A DNA stretch of 64,000 bases. It comes from a virus. Position numbers and translations under genes: made by a program. The notes under the pieces were generated by a model. That model saw nothing but the letters and a program-made list of their open reading frames with translations, did not search any database and was not told the DNA's origin. This document shows positions 54,505 to 63,683 of this stretch, in pieces. The stretch is taken from IMG/VR virus record IMGVR_UViG_3300025133_000042, positions 1 through 64,000 of that record; one strand, given 5' to 3'. Position 1 is the first letter of the stretch. Each line of letters opens with the position of its first letter.

Positions 54505-55155
54505 TCAGGAAGTTAATTCTACCACATGATAAAGTTGTTTTTCAATTGGGTAGACATCTCTCTTCCAGAGATTCATCTTGGTCTCTACTCCAGCAGAGGA
54601 GAAAAGCTTTTCTAACTTCTGTCTTATAGTTGTGTCCGAATACTCTAGATCTTGAAGGTCTTCGGAAGTGAGATGCTGTTCGACGAGAACATCCCTCTTG
54701 TCGTTCTTTTGATCTATTCTTGTAGAAGGAAATGTCTTAATTGATTTAACCTTGCCCCAAGTATGGTACTGGACTTCCAGGGTCTCTGATGAGCCTCGTA
54801 CATCAAGCCAGTCTATGACCCTGTAATAGTCTACTTCGCTATCTACTTCCGAACAAGCGACGTTCGACGCGCTGAAGAGATGCACCCTGGGACAAACAAT
54901 GCTTGTCTTAACTCGGGGATGATGCACTATCATTCCGTCACGCAAATCAATAGCGACGGGCGGGGTGGTAAAAGGCGTACGCCCTTCAAGGGCGGCGTTC
55001 CAGAGCATGCTAGCTGCCATTTCTTCTTCTGGTTCATATGAGTGATATTTTAACCTAGAGTTGAGGATGATGTTTAAGCCGCACTCATCTGCGAACTGCA
55101 TAGCGGCCATGGTGTGGCCAATAACAACATCCTCTTCCAGATTTAAAACTAGCAT
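54505..55155 (-). CDS. Hypothetical 216-residue protein
   Basis: Begins VLNLEEDVVIGHTMAAMQFA. Mixed alpha/beta, no motif recognised. It overlaps the transglycosylase stop by seven bases and precedes the nucleotidyltransferase-like gene. Confidence 0.5.
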   Translation of the reverse strand: MLVLNLEEDVVIGHTMAAMQFADECGLNIILNSRLKYHSYEPEEEMAASMLWNAALEGRTPFTTPPVAIDLRDGMIVHHPRVKTSIVCPRVHLFSASNVACSEVDSEVDYYRVIDWLDVRGSSETLEVQYHTWGKVKSIKTFPSTRIDQKNDKRDVLVEQHLTSEDLQDLEYSDTTIRQKLEKLFSSAGVETKMNLWKRDVYPIEKQLYHVVELTS

Positions 55156-55817
55156 CCAGGCACAAAGTTTCTTTCTACTTTAATAAGGCGATGCCATTTT
55201 TTGAGCAAGGATAGGTGCAACGGCTTTTCTCGGCAACGGCCGTCGGCTTTTGGGGCTCTGATTGCGGTGACCCATGCAGCAACCCACCGTCGTTCCGGAG
55301 TTTTGTATCTGCAAAGACTTTTGACTTTTGGCAACCTCTTTATTATGTGCTGCATCCAAGCATGGGCCGCGGCCACGTGGTCGGATCGATCGATCCCGTA
55401 TCCCCTCTTCTTATTTTCCCACCATGGCCACATCTGTAGAATGCCGAGTGCCATGGGCTTCCTTTTCGATTTGCTGAATTTATGATCCCCCTTGGCATTG
55501 GGATTGTATCCGCTCTCCTTGCAGGCGGCTGCAAGGAGCATCCCGCGAAGTGACGCAGGAACTGAATATTGTTTTTCAATTTCAATCAAATCATTAATTA
55601 TGCCTTCACTTGCTAGCGACACGTTCTTCACGTTCCTGCAGTTGATAATGGCCTGCTCTCTTATTTCTTCATAAGTTACAGGGCCGTCGACGTCATTTGA
55701 GATGGGGTTGACGAACGCCGGCGCCTCAGTCTCATAAAGATTAATCAAGCTGACATAAGGATTCGTGTCTCCAGGAGCCAGCGCTTGCATCACAAGGATA
55801 GGTAATATATACTTCAT
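55149..55817 (-). CDS. Secreted lytic transglycosylase (SLT-like)
   Basis: 222 residues from ATG 55817 with a signal peptide (MKYILPILVMQALA). The catalytic region is LLAAACKESGYNPNAKG (Glu in KES) followed by MALGILQMWPWW, the SLT pattern E-S-x-x-x-P then G-x-x-Q. It cuts peptidoglycan between MurNAc and GlcNAc in the periplasm. It may assist lysis beside the amidase 49 kb away, or serve DNA entry if virion-bound. Confidence 0.75.
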   Translation of the reverse strand: MKYILPILVMQALAPGDTNPYVSLINLYETEAPAFVNPISNDVDGPVTYEEIREQAIINCRNVKNVSLASEGIINDLIEIEKQYSVPASLRGMLLAAACKESGYNPNAKGDHKFSKSKRKPMALGILQMWPWWENKKRGYGIDRSDHVAAAHAWMQHIIKRLPKVKSLCRYKTPERRWVAAWVTAIRAPKADGRCREKPLHLSLLKKWHRLIKVERNFVPGC

Positions 55818-55852
55818 ACTTAAAGAGATCTCCAAAGCTCCATATAAGTAGT

Positions 55853-56125
55853 TTACTTATCAGAATCAACAAAAGCAATTACACTATTTTCTGGAATAAT
55901 ATGAAATACTTGGCCGTCATACTGGACTTCTTCTAAAAGGTGAGCATGAACCAATAGTCGTGAACCTCTGACAAGGTCAGTGTAGTCATTAGGCTGTACA
56001 AGCTTAACAAATACATAAGGCTGGTCTCTTTCCTTAAAATTATCAGGAACCAACACAAGATTTTTTTGCTCCTGTGCTGATTCCACTGGCGTAACTATTA
56101 AATATTTATTAACTGGGTGTAACAT
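55853..56125 (-). CDS. GroES-like co-chaperonin
   Basis: 90 residues, close to GroES (97). MLHPVNKYLIVTPVESAQEQ gives the first strands; a loop around residues 17-35 could be the mobile loop; LVRGSRLLVHAHLL, then DGQVFHIIPENSVIAFVD match the GroES order (V-x-x-G ... D-G-x-x-Y-x-I ... E-x-x-I-x-A). It would cap the phage or host GroEL ring, like T4 gp31. It lies 12 kb from groEL. Assignment is by fold pattern, not close identity. Confidence 0.6.
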   Translation of the reverse strand: MLHPVNKYLIVTPVESAQEQKNLVLVPDNFKERDQPYVFVKLVQPNDYTDLVRGSRLLVHAHLLEEVQYDGQVFHIIPENSVIAFVDSDK

Positions 56126-56126
56126 T

Positions 56127-56375
56127 TCACACCTTTTTATCGTTTAGTTCGTTAAAATAGCTAGTAAACTGAGTAATATCATCGCCCTTGCGAAGCATTC
56201 TATAAGCTCGAACAGCTTGCCTCATCTCATCTCGGGAGAGCCACCCATTTCGAGCATAGTTTGTACGCAAATCGCGCTTATGCTCCTTATATGGCTCCAT
56301 CTCATCTTCAATCGCCTTCAGGGCCCGAACATACTCAACAACATAATCTTCTTTCGACATATAATCAGTAGACAT
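56127..56375 (-). CDS. Conserved helical phage protein
   Basis: 82 residues: DYVVEYVRALKAIEDEMEPY then RTNYARNGWLSRDEMRQAVRAYRML. Similar to small proteins of T4-like marine phages and faintly to GapR-type DNA-binding helices. First gene after its promoter, two bases before the GroES-like gene. Confidence 0.55.
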   Translation of the reverse strand: MSTDYMSKEDYVVEYVRALKAIEDEMEPYKEHKRDLRTNYARNGWLSRDEMRQAVRAYRMLRKGDDITQFTSYFNELNDKKV

Positions 56376-56406
56376 ATCAACCTCCGTGTGTCATAACTGC
56401 ACTACA

Positions 56407-56434
56407 ATAATAAACACATTAGTTTTCTTGTCAA
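56407..56434 (-). promoter_or_regulatory. Promoter before the GroES-like operon
   Basis: -35 TTGACA (56429-56434), 16-base spacer, -10 TATTAT (56407-56412), then GGAGG before the 56375 start. Confidence 0.65.
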
Positions 56435-56443
56435 GGCATTATA

Positions 56444-58300
56444 CTAAATAACCTCGCAAGACCCTCCCGAACAGGCCAGCTCGCCAGTTAAATTAGTATT
56501 GTCATCAAACTCAACAACTTTTGCGATATCAACTTCGCGCAGAGAGCATGCGAGATTTTCGTACTCTTCCTTTGTACAGTCTTCAAATGGCGCCTGCTTG
56601 TACGTGTGGTCCGAAAAAGGCAAAACAGATAGGCCGTTATAAGTCGCTCTGTTCTCCCACATCCATTCACGAACAACATCCCATTCGTCCTCTCTGATAG
56701 AAACAGTCGCAGATACATTATGTGTATTCTGGCCGCGGCCATGGCCGGGGCGGACCCAATCAGAAGATATTTTCTTAATCCGACGAAGCAAATCCAAGCA
56801 CCCTTCCTGTCTTGTAATCGCATTCTCTGGGGCCCTCTGGGGAACGGAAATAACAGCTGTATCATGGGGCCTAAAAAATTCATCCTCAACCAAATCGGCG
56901 TTATGAATAGCCAAATGCGTATAGATGGCTTCATTCTTGCCAACACGTAGTCGACGAATATAATAGTCGTTATGCCATGCATGGATACCACTAGATGTCC
57001 CCAGCGTTAAAGATGTTGTTCCTGCAGGCTTAACACAGGTTGTCCGAGTGGCCGGCCGAATGTTGATTAAGGACGCGACGCGTCGGTTTTCTCTCCTAAC
57101 AACGGAAGAAGCCGATTTCATATTTAAATCCAAAACGCGGCCGGAGGCAATACCAGTCATGGAGACCCCAATAAGCGCATCCTTTTCTGTTGTCCGGCGC
57201 CACACGTCGCGGAGATAATGAAAATCAGTATATCCTGCTTGCAAGGTTGCAATGAAGCTGGCTGCGCGGCAGCGGCTCTCATAGTCCTCTTGGCCGGTAA
57301 GATCAGAAGCGTTAACCTCGACCAAGTTGCAAAATTGATATGGCCTGAGGGCGATCTCGCAACACGGATTCGTGCCCCAGTCTTTGTCGTTTGAAAAATA
57401 GAACCCGGGCTCGCCGGCGCCGCTTGCTCTCACTCTTTCCCAAATTGAATTGAAGAAATCTTTTGTTATAAGGTGTCGCATGAGGACAACTGAGTTGTTG
57501 GCTCTTCCTCGCTGAGGATTTGTCTCCCACCAATCTCCTGTCTTTGCTGCAAGCATTTCTTCATCTTCTGCGGAAAAAAGTGAAATAAGAGCAGCCCGAC
57601 GGATCCCCCCGGCAAGAACAGCATCAGCAATATGACAAATGATATCATGCACTTCGATAGGCTCAAGCTTGTCACCGCTCTCCTTCGCATCAAGAATTCC
57701 TCGTATCTTAAGGAGGCATTCTTTCAACGGTTGAGGGCCGGGAGCTTTGCCTCCAGATGTAACTAGTCTGCTGCCTTTCGGACGGATGTCAGAAAAATCA
57801 AATTTTAATTTTGATCCGCCTTTAAAGTATGAGTTAACTAAAACCTTTACTGCGTCGGCCCATCCTTCGATCGAATCACCGATAAGATATCGCCTAGAGC
57901 GCTTTGCACTCGGCATCTGAAGTTCCGGGAGCTTATCAACATGGTGCCTTTGAACAGAATATCCAACACCAGTGCCGCCAAGAAGGAGAAACATGCACTC
58001 AGAAAAAGAAGCGACATGATCGATAGGCATATAAGCACAGTTGTATATCCTGTTAGGTGCCACTTCAATCGGCTTGCCCCCGAATTGCATGGAGCGCATG
58101 GATGGTAAAACTTTTTTCGCATAGACGTAATTATAAGCCTCTTCGACTTCAGTCCTTAAATTCGGATACTTCTTAAGGTGCATGGCCTTGTTGCGATCGA
58201 CTAATTCCTCCCAGGTTTCACGTCTGTCTTCCTGCTTCAGATATCTTGCATATTTCATATAAACAGTGATATCTGACAAAATTTTACTAGCTAGGTCCAT
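56444..58300 (-). CDS. Class II (B12-dependent) ribonucleoside-triphosphate reductase
   Basis: 618 residues. NCAYMPIDH, GGTGVGYSV, NPCCEIALRPYQFCN (active-site Cys region), and PAGTTSLTLGTSSGIHAW (phosphate loop) fit the monomeric adenosylcobalamin type, and the end ELACSGGSCEVI carries the redox Cys pair. It makes dNTPs from NTPs and needs host cobalamin and a thiol donor such as the glutaredoxin at 41431. Shorter than the Lactobacillus enzyme (739). No class I subunit genes are in the window. Confidence 0.9.
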   Translation of the reverse strand: MDLASKILSDITVYMKYARYLKQEDRRETWEELVDRNKAMHLKKYPNLRTEVEEAYNYVYAKKVLPSMRSMQFGGKPIEVAPNRIYNCAYMPIDHVASFSECMFLLLGGTGVGYSVQRHHVDKLPELQMPSAKRSRRYLIGDSIEGWADAVKVLVNSYFKGGSKLKFDFSDIRPKGSRLVTSGGKAPGPQPLKECLLKIRGILDAKESGDKLEPIEVHDIICHIADAVLAGGIRRAALISLFSAEDEEMLAAKTGDWWETNPQRGRANNSVVLMRHLITKDFFNSIWERVRASGAGEPGFYFSNDKDWGTNPCCEIALRPYQFCNLVEVNASDLTGQEDYESRCRAASFIATLQAGYTDFHYLRDVWRRTTEKDALIGVSMTGIASGRVLDLNMKSASSVVRRENRRVASLINIRPATRTTCVKPAGTTSLTLGTSSGIHAWHNDYYIRRLRVGKNEAIYTHLAIHNADLVEDEFFRPHDTAVISVPQRAPENAITRQEGCLDLLRRIKKISSDWVRPGHGRGQNTHNVSATVSIREDEWDVVREWMWENRATYNGLSVLPFSDHTYKQAPFEDCTKEEYENLACSLREVDIAKVVEFDDNTNLTGELACSGGSCEVI

Positions 58301-59660
58301 TTTTTCTTTCCTTCTTGAATTGTTTGTAGTGTTCTGTTAGGCTTTTTGCTAACTGCCGTGGTGAGCTACTCTGGTTTATAACAGAAGGATCAATAGGTTC
58401 CAATACTTGGAGTGTAACATTGCTTGTGTCGATATGCATAGGGAACACTAGGCCGTCGGGGCCGTTGCGATTTTTTGCAACAAACATTCTTGCAGTATTC
58501 GCATTTTTGTCCCTGATTGTCCTTGAAATAGAACAAATAAAGTCCGCTACAAAACACTTGTTAAACGCCTCCGAAATAGATTCCATAGTTACAACTTCTG
58601 CGTTCAATCCAGTCCTGTTTGTTTGGGATGCCGTCCACAGCGGGCACTTGTTTTCTTGCGCAATTGCCCTAAGGTCTTCATAAATAGACTCTAGTTCATT
58701 CCTTTTCTCCTTGAAGTTTGTGCAGCTTCGGAGCAAATCAGCGTAATCTACTATAATCATGTCGATTTTTTGATTTTGTTTTTTTAATTTTTCTATATGA
58801 GATCTGATAGTATTGGGCGAGGCCGTTTTGGTCGGATACTCTTTAATAATCAATCGACCTGGAATATCAGCAATGGCCTCCATGACCTCGTCCTTTCTAT
58901 TAAAAAGAGTCGACAGAGGAATTCCGGATATGCAACTATCATATCTCTGACCAGTAATTTCTTCGGAAAGCTCTAATGTGTAGTGCACTACATTTTTTCC
59001 AGTCTTAACGGCTTGGACGCCGAGGTGCGCTAGCGCCATAGATTTGCCGGCGCCCGTTGGTGCAATAACAACTCCCAGCTCGCCGGTCCCTAAGCCGCTC
59101 TTTGTCAATTTATCAATTCTGCTCCATCCAGTGGTAATCGGATTTCGTATTTTAATTTCATATCGGCGCTCAAAGTCTTTAATAAAGTCATGACCAAAGT
59201 CATTGTCCATGCCAAGCTTAAGTGCGTTGTCAATCACATTCTTGACTTCATCATAAGATGAATTTTGAACCAGATCAACAGATTGTACCAAGGCCTCTTT
59301 CAGCTTTTGCCTCTTGCAGAAATCAAGAGAAGTAGATTTAATATACTTCTCGTCTGGAATACTGTTCTTTATCAACAGTCGGGCAAAATAATCTCGAACC
59401 TGCTTTTGGGTCGATTCATTCTCGTTATCCATCTCGGTGCGCAAAATCGTTGCCAATGTCTGCTTCGTTGGATGGACGCCATATTCATTACGATAATCAA
59501 ACAGCTTCTTGATAAACACCCTCAGGTATTTAAGCTCGAAAAAGTTAATATCTACAATTTCTTCCATTTGATCCGCGAATGGACGATCTTCAATTATTAG
59601 ATGAAGAAGGTCCTCTTGGAATCTCTTTCCATATTTTGAAAAGTCCGCTTCTAGTTTCAT
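58287..59660 (-). CDS. Replicative DNA helicase (DnaB/gp41 type)
   Basis: 457 residues. An N-terminal helical domain (to about 160), then a RecA-like motor with Walker A APTGAGKS (200-207), Walker B MIIVDYADLL, and an SQTNRTG-type motif 3 region. It should unwind the fork as a hexamer for the DnaE polymerase. No separate primase gene is recognised here. Overlaps the reductase gene by 14 bases. Confidence 0.9.
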   Translation of the reverse strand: MKLEADFSKYGKRFQEDLLHLIIEDRPFADQMEEIVDINFFELKYLRVFIKKLFDYRNEYGVHPTKQTLATILRTEMDNENESTQKQVRDYFARLLIKNSIPDEKYIKSTSLDFCKRQKLKEALVQSVDLVQNSSYDEVKNVIDNALKLGMDNDFGHDFIKDFERRYEIKIRNPITTGWSRIDKLTKSGLGTGELGVVIAPTGAGKSMALAHLGVQAVKTGKNVVHYTLELSEEITGQRYDSCISGIPLSTLFNRKDEVMEAIADIPGRLIIKEYPTKTASPNTIRSHIEKLKKQNQKIDMIIVDYADLLRSCTNFKEKRNELESIYEDLRAIAQENKCPLWTASQTNRTGLNAEVVTMESISEAFNKCFVADFICSISRTIRDKNANTARMFVAKNRNGPDGLVFPMHIDTSNVTLQVLEPIDPSVINQSSSPRQLAKSLTEHYKQFKKERKNGPS

Positions 59661-59693
59661 TTCCTACCTCTTAAACAGAATAGCTACATTTTA

Positions 59694-60659
59694 TTAGTTG
59701 TCTAGACACATCTTGTTGAAGTGTGCAAATAGATCAATAAAGTTTGATTCGCCAAAGCTATCCTTGGCCATCATCGTGATAAGCTTGGTTTTTGAGTACT
59801 CAAAAGAAAACCCCTTAACAACCTCCCGAATGTGCTTTTTGGCGCCAATGGTCAACAAAGGGGCGTACAGCTGCATCATTTGGTAGTTTCTATCCAGAAT
59901 GTGCTGCTTATCCAGCACAGTCTGGTAGATTTTCACATTAGATTTTCTAGATGTTTCCTCAGCGAAATCCAACACATCGCTAAGTGTTGCTGACTTGTCT
60001 TCACAAAGAAAAGGAAATCGCTTAGCCACGGTCTTCAGTCCAGCGCCTCCGATACCCTCAAGATTGTCCGATTTGTCGCCGGCCATTGCACGGGCCATGG
60101 CAAAATTGCAAGGGTGAATGTCGAACTTTTCAACAATTTTGTTTTTATTAAGAATTTCTTTCTGGATTGGCCGGTAAAGCACAGTCTTGTCATCCAAGAG
60201 TTGAAAGAAATCTTTATCGCTCGATACAATAATTTTCTGATGATCTGAAAGCTCCGGCATTTGGCAGAGATGCGCAATGATATCGTCAGCTTCAGTTGAC
60301 TTAAATTTAAATTGCACTATTGGCATCTCATTATAAAATTCAATAATCCTAGTTTGCTGCCAGAGCTTGTTCTCAAACTCTTCTTGCTCAGAAAGATTTC
60401 TAATTGCTCGATTCAAGCGGATTGCTTTACGGCCGGCTTTGTAGTCTTTCTTGATAGATTTTCTTTTCGCGGAGCCGCCTTCGCCATCCCAACAGATGTA
60501 AATTTCATCTGGCTTCGTCTCTCGAACTAGCTTTTGAAGCGACTGTATGCACCCCTTTAGGCCGCCGATGGGGTTGCCATTAGTTGAAATGCTGGGGTTA
60601 ACAATATAGTTGCGAAAAAAAAGATTTAGCTGATCAATTATCAGCACTCTTTGTGTCAT
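59694..60659 (-). CDS. 5'-3' exonuclease / RNase H (FEN type)
   Basis: 321 residues from ATG 60659, inside the end of the gene before it (26-base overlap). Acidic metal sites: RVLIIDQLNLFFR, CWDGEGGSAKR, STEADDIIAHL, VSSDKDFFQL and GDKSDNLEGIGGAGLKTV (helix-3-turn). This is the T4 RNase H/FEN family, which removes RNA primers and flaps. Confidence 0.85.
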   Translation of the reverse strand: MTQRVLIIDQLNLFFRNYIVNPSISTNGNPIGGLKGCIQSLQKLVRETKPDEIYICWDGEGGSAKRKSIKKDYKAGRKAIRLNRAIRNLSEQEEFENKLWQQTRIIEFYNEMPIVQFKFKSTEADDIIAHLCQMPELSDHQKIIVSSDKDFFQLLDDKTVLYRPIQKEILNKNKIVEKFDIHPCNFAMARAMAGDKSDNLEGIGGAGLKTVAKRFPFLCEDKSATLSDVLDFAEETSRKSNVKIYQTVLDKQHILDRNYQMMQLYAPLLTIGAKKHIREVVKGFSFEYSKTKLITMMAKDSFGESNFIDLFAHFNKMCLDN

Positions 60660-60999
60660 TGAGGTCCTCTCTGTAAATTCTACTTTTAAACTGTTTTGCA
60701 CGGGTGACCAGGAACGAATATACGCCATCAATTTTTAGCGCTTCGGCTGACATCCTGCTGATGTGCCTTTTTAATGTAGGCTCCAAGATAAAAAATTTAA
60801 CCTTTAAAATAGTTCTTTCTACTGTTTCAGAAACAGGCTTCGCTGGTTCAACAACCGTCGTTGTTGTGATACCGCAAACGCCTCTTAGATTGTCAGTCAG
60901 AACTGTTAAATTCTTAGATCGATCGGACCTTAAAACGACAGTAGCTACATAGAGTTGGTCTCTAAAGACTTCTAATATGAGATCTTTCAAATTCTGCAT
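60634..60999 (-). CDS. Conserved hypothetical protein
   Basis: 121 residues from ATG 60999, behind GAGGG. LTVLTDNLRGVCGITTTTVV followed by TVERTILKVKFFI resembles small proteins of marine myophages that sit in replication operons. Beta-rich; function unknown. Confidence 0.5.
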   Translation of the reverse strand: MQNLKDLILEVFRDQLYVATVVLRSDRSKNLTVLTDNLRGVCGITTTTVVEPAKPVSETVERTILKVKFFILEPTLKRHISRMSAEALKIDGVYSFLVTRAKQFKSRIYREDLNDTKSADN

Positions 61000-61026
61000 T
61001 TTTTTCCCTCGCATATTAATTAGTCT

Positions 61027-61467
61027 TTAAAGTTTGTACATCTCTATTCCACCGTAATTTGTAGTATAAAAAACTCGTTTAATCCCCGCAGACTTCATAA
61101 TTGAATGGCACATCTTACATGGCTTGCTCATTCTGAACTCGCCTTGGTTATTGATCCGGCAAACAAAAATATCTGCGCCGGCGGTTTGTTCCTTCGACAA
61201 TCCAGAAACGCATTCAGTCTCCGCGTGTCTTGTTGCAGGGCCGCAGCCTTGCGGTCGAAAGCGATCAGCGAAAGAAGTAAAATCATCTTTGTTGTAAGCC
61301 GATCTAATAACTGAGCCGCCTTTGACTAAAACTGCGCCATGGCGGAGCTTTCCGTAATCGCTATTCGCCGCTTGGGCTCGTGCCGCTTCAAAATATCTGT
61401 TAATTCTACCAGACATCCGAACAGCGGTGCCGGCAATAGAGGTGCGATTTGTATTTTCCGTTGCCAC
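61027..61467 (-). CDS. dCMP/cytidine-deaminase family protein
   Basis: 146 residues from GTG 61467, right after the upstream stop (a TTG at 61488 is possible). RHAETECVSG supplies the zinc His and catalytic Glu, and KPCKMCHSIM the two zinc Cys: the H-A-E ... P-C-x-x-C signature. dCMP to dUMP is the likely reaction, feeding thymidylate synthesis with dUTPase, but other deaminase substrates cannot be excluded. Confidence 0.75.
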   Translation of the reverse strand: MATENTNRTSIAGTAVRMSGRINRYFEAARAQAANSDYGKLRHGAVLVKGGSVIRSAYNKDDFTSFADRFRPQGCGPATRHAETECVSGLSKEQTAGADIFVCRINNQGEFRMSKPCKMCHSIMKSAGIKRVFYTTNYGGIEMYKL

Positions 61468-61468
61468 T

Positions 61469-61780
61469 TTAAAAATATCGTCGCGCAATCTTTCGGCGCT
61501 TCTTGGGCCGGGTGGGAACTGGAGGGCCGGCCCTAAGGCGCGTCATGGCGTTGTGGAGGCGAATACGAGTAAGCGAATTCATATCACTGTGGCGCTGGGC
61601 GCTTTCAAGCGATAAGTTAGAGGCATTCGAATTCGCAGAATAGTGTGGGACGCCTAGGGAATAAGAAGAACGATAAGAAGGCAGATCATGGCCCGGGCCA
61701 ACGTTGATGGTAATCGGCGTACATGCTGTAGCTGCGGTAGCCATCGCTATGGCCAGAATGATTCCCCTATAATACTTCAT
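61469..61780 (-). CDS. Small basic lipoprotein
   Basis: 103 residues; signal MKYYRGIILAIAMATAATAC with lipobox TAC, a Ser/Tyr/Asn-rich middle and a strongly basic end (RPKKRRKIARRYF). Membrane-anchored by prediction. It lies oddly inside the replication operon between recA and the deaminase gene. Confidence 0.6.
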   Translation of the reverse strand: MKYYRGIILAIAMATAATACTPITINVGPGHDLPSYRSSYSLGVPHYSANSNASNLSLESAQRHSDMNSLTRIRLHNAMTRLRAGPPVPTRPKKRRKIARRYF

Positions 61781-61783
61781 TTA

Positions 61784-62893
61784 TTATTCCTCTTTATCAA
61801 TATCATAAAAGCTAGATGCATCTGCCTCTCTCTTTTCAAACTTTAATATAACCTCGTCGTCCATCAAAGTCAATACGCGGGTCCTAAATTTCTCACTTTT
61901 TAGCTTTTCCATCCATCTAGAAGCTTGAAATTTCTCAGAAGTTCCATCTTCATAGATCAGGTTGTACCATGCGCCTTTCTGTTCGACGCTTTTAGAGCCT
62001 TTAATCGCCTCGAACCAGCTTTCTTCATCTTGAATGCCGATTCTGCTCCCCCACATAATCTTGAAAGTGCATTGGCGGCCTTCGGTGCCAAAGCGACTCT
62101 TTTTAAGTGTCACTTTTACTTCCGAACCCACCCTAAAGCCATTCTCATCCAACAAAAAGCTGGCCTTGGCTTTACGCTTGGTCAGCCAAATGCGCAGAGA
62201 ATAAGCATAATGCATTGCTTTCCCGCCCGGGGTTACGTAGGGCTCGACCATAGCCTCCGAAGGACTTCTTGTGATATTCGTCTTAAGCTGATTAAGCACG
62301 AGCAACGTTGATTTGCTATCGGCAATCGGAATCGCCAATTTGGACATTCCCTTTGCCAGAATACGAGCCTTGACTGCCATGGACGACTGTGGATTAAAAT
62401 CTCCCTCGACGTCGCTAATGGCAGGCGTTAAGGCAAGGCTATCCCAAATAAATAGCATTCTGTTGTCATTTGACCCTAGAAGCTCTTCGACGGTCTCCAG
62501 AACAAACTCCACACTTTGCGCCTGCACGTACAACAAATTATCTAAGTCGCAGCCCGCGTTACTCAAAAAAGTGGGATCGATGGCGGACTCAGAATCAAAA
62601 TAAATGACATCAATACCCATCTTTTGGGCGTTTGCAGCAACTTGTGCTGCCATATAAGACTTTCCAGACCCTTCGAGGCCTGCAATTTCAACAATTTTGC
62701 CGAGTGGGACGCCTGCGAGGCGGCCCCTGCAAATCATTGAATCGAGCCAACGAGATCCAGTACCAATCCAATCGGTTACTTCTGTTGGATTTTCTTCTTT
62801 CAAATCGTAGGCAACATGCATGCCTGCTTTCTTGTTGATGAGAGTCCTCATCTCATCTAAATTCAACTTACCAAGTTTCTTTCTCTTCGCCAT
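61784..62893 (-). CDS. uvsX: RecA/UvsX recombinase
   Basis: 369 residues. Walker A GLEGSGKS (72-79), a Walker-B-type strand MLFIWDSLAL, VLNQLKTNI, and PGGKAMHYAYSLRIWL identify the phage UvsX/RecA class. It drives strand exchange in recombination-dependent replication and repair. It shares 26 bases with the gene before it. Confidence 0.9.
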   Translation of the reverse strand: MAKRKKLGKLNLDEMRTLINKKAGMHVAYDLKEENPTEVTDWIGTGSRWLDSMICRGRLAGVPLGKIVEIAGLEGSGKSYMAAQVAANAQKMGIDVIYFDSESAIDPTFLSNAGCDLDNLLYVQAQSVEFVLETVEELLGSNDNRMLFIWDSLALTPAISDVEGDFNPQSSMAVKARILAKGMSKLAIPIADSKSTLLVLNQLKTNITRSPSEAMVEPYVTPGGKAMHYAYSLRIWLTKRKAKASFLLDENGFRVGSEVKVTLKKSRFGTEGRQCTFKIMWGSRIGIQDEESWFEAIKGSKSVEQKGAWYNLIYEDGTSEKFQASRWMEKLKSEKFRTRVLTLMDDEVILKFEKREADASSFYDIDKEE

Positions 62894-63161
62894 TGGAGCC
62901 TCTTATTTCCGGTATTTCCATTGTCTGATCAGGGTCTTGGACCGGGAGATCAAACGGTGTATAATTAATATAATCACGTTTTAGCTGGTCGGCAAGAGAA
63001 ATCAGCAAGGGCTCTACTCGATCCACCTTGGTGACTATTTCCTCGTGCTGTGCGTGGTGTCGCTGGCGTGAGCTGAACATCTTACTTTCCAAAATAGCCC
63101 CAGTTCCCAGGCCAAGACAAAATAAACTTATTCCGAACCCAGTATATAATAAAGCTTCCAT
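62868..63161 (-). CDS. Small membrane protein
   Basis: 97 residues; one N-terminal hydrophobic helix (about 5-25), a His-rich charged middle and an acidic end. Overlaps recA. Unknown function. Confidence 0.5.
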   Translation of the reverse strand: MEALLYTGFGISLFCLGLGTGAILESKMFSSRQRHHAQHEEIVTKVDRVEPLLISLADQLKRDYINYTPFDLPVQDPDQTMEIPEIRGSNGEEKETW

Positions 63162-63195
63162 AGCTATTACTAACTAGTGCTAAGTATTTGAAAAT

Positions 63196-63238
63196 AAGGC
63201 CTCTGTAAACCCAGGCCTTCCTGTGGGATATAGCTACT
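63196..63238. repeat. 43-bp post-gene repeat, copy 1
   Basis: Read on the minus strand it starts just before the TAG stop of the FKBP gene and continues CTATATCCC ... AGGAAGGCCTGGG ... AGAGGCCTT, with a 7-bp AAGGCCT/AGGCCTT hairpin. It differs from copy 2 at one base. Lack of a T-run argues against a simple terminator. Confidence 0.75.
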
Positions 63239-63659
63239 CTAGCTCGACCAGCTCGACTTCGAAGTTAAGATGTTTCCCCGCAAGGGGATGATTGTGATCT
63301 AACACAACTGTATCTTCCTCTACAGAAGCAATCGTCGCGGCCATCGGAGCACCGGTGTCGGTGGCGCCATAGACCGTCTCGCCGACATTGAAATCGAAAT
63401 CACCAGGAAACATGTTCTTTGAAGTTGGCACTAAAGCGCTAGGGTTCACGGGGCCATAGGCTTCTTCAAGCCTAAACGTCTTTTTCTCGCCTACCGACAT
63501 TCCAACCACTGCAGACTCAAAATCTGGCAAGAGCATGCTCGAACCAATCTCGAAATCAAGAGTCTCGTCGCGATAATGCGAATTGTCGAACTCCGTTCCA
63601 TCATCTAGGGTGCCTCGGTAGTGTACCTTGACTTTCTGTCCATTTTTTGCTTTAAGCAT
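63234..63659 (-). CDS. FKBP/SlyD-type peptidyl-prolyl isomerase
   Basis: 141 residues. KVKVHYRGTLDDGTEFDNS and FEIGSSMLLPDFESAVVGMS, GEKKTFRLEEAYG are the FKBP signature; the region about 70-120 is the inserted chaperone domain of SlyD, and LDHNHPLAGKHLNFEVELVE closes it. It speeds proline isomerisation and assists folding. The Cys/His metal tail of SlyD is absent. Confidence 0.9.
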   Translation of the reverse strand: MLKAKNGQKVKVHYRGTLDDGTEFDNSHYRDETLDFEIGSSMLLPDFESAVVGMSVGEKKTFRLEEAYGPVNPSALVPTSKNMFPGDFDFNVGETVYGATDTGAPMAATIASVEEDTVVLDHNHPLAGKHLNFEVELVELE

Positions 63660-63683
63660 AATATAATCCTTATTTTTAAGTTC

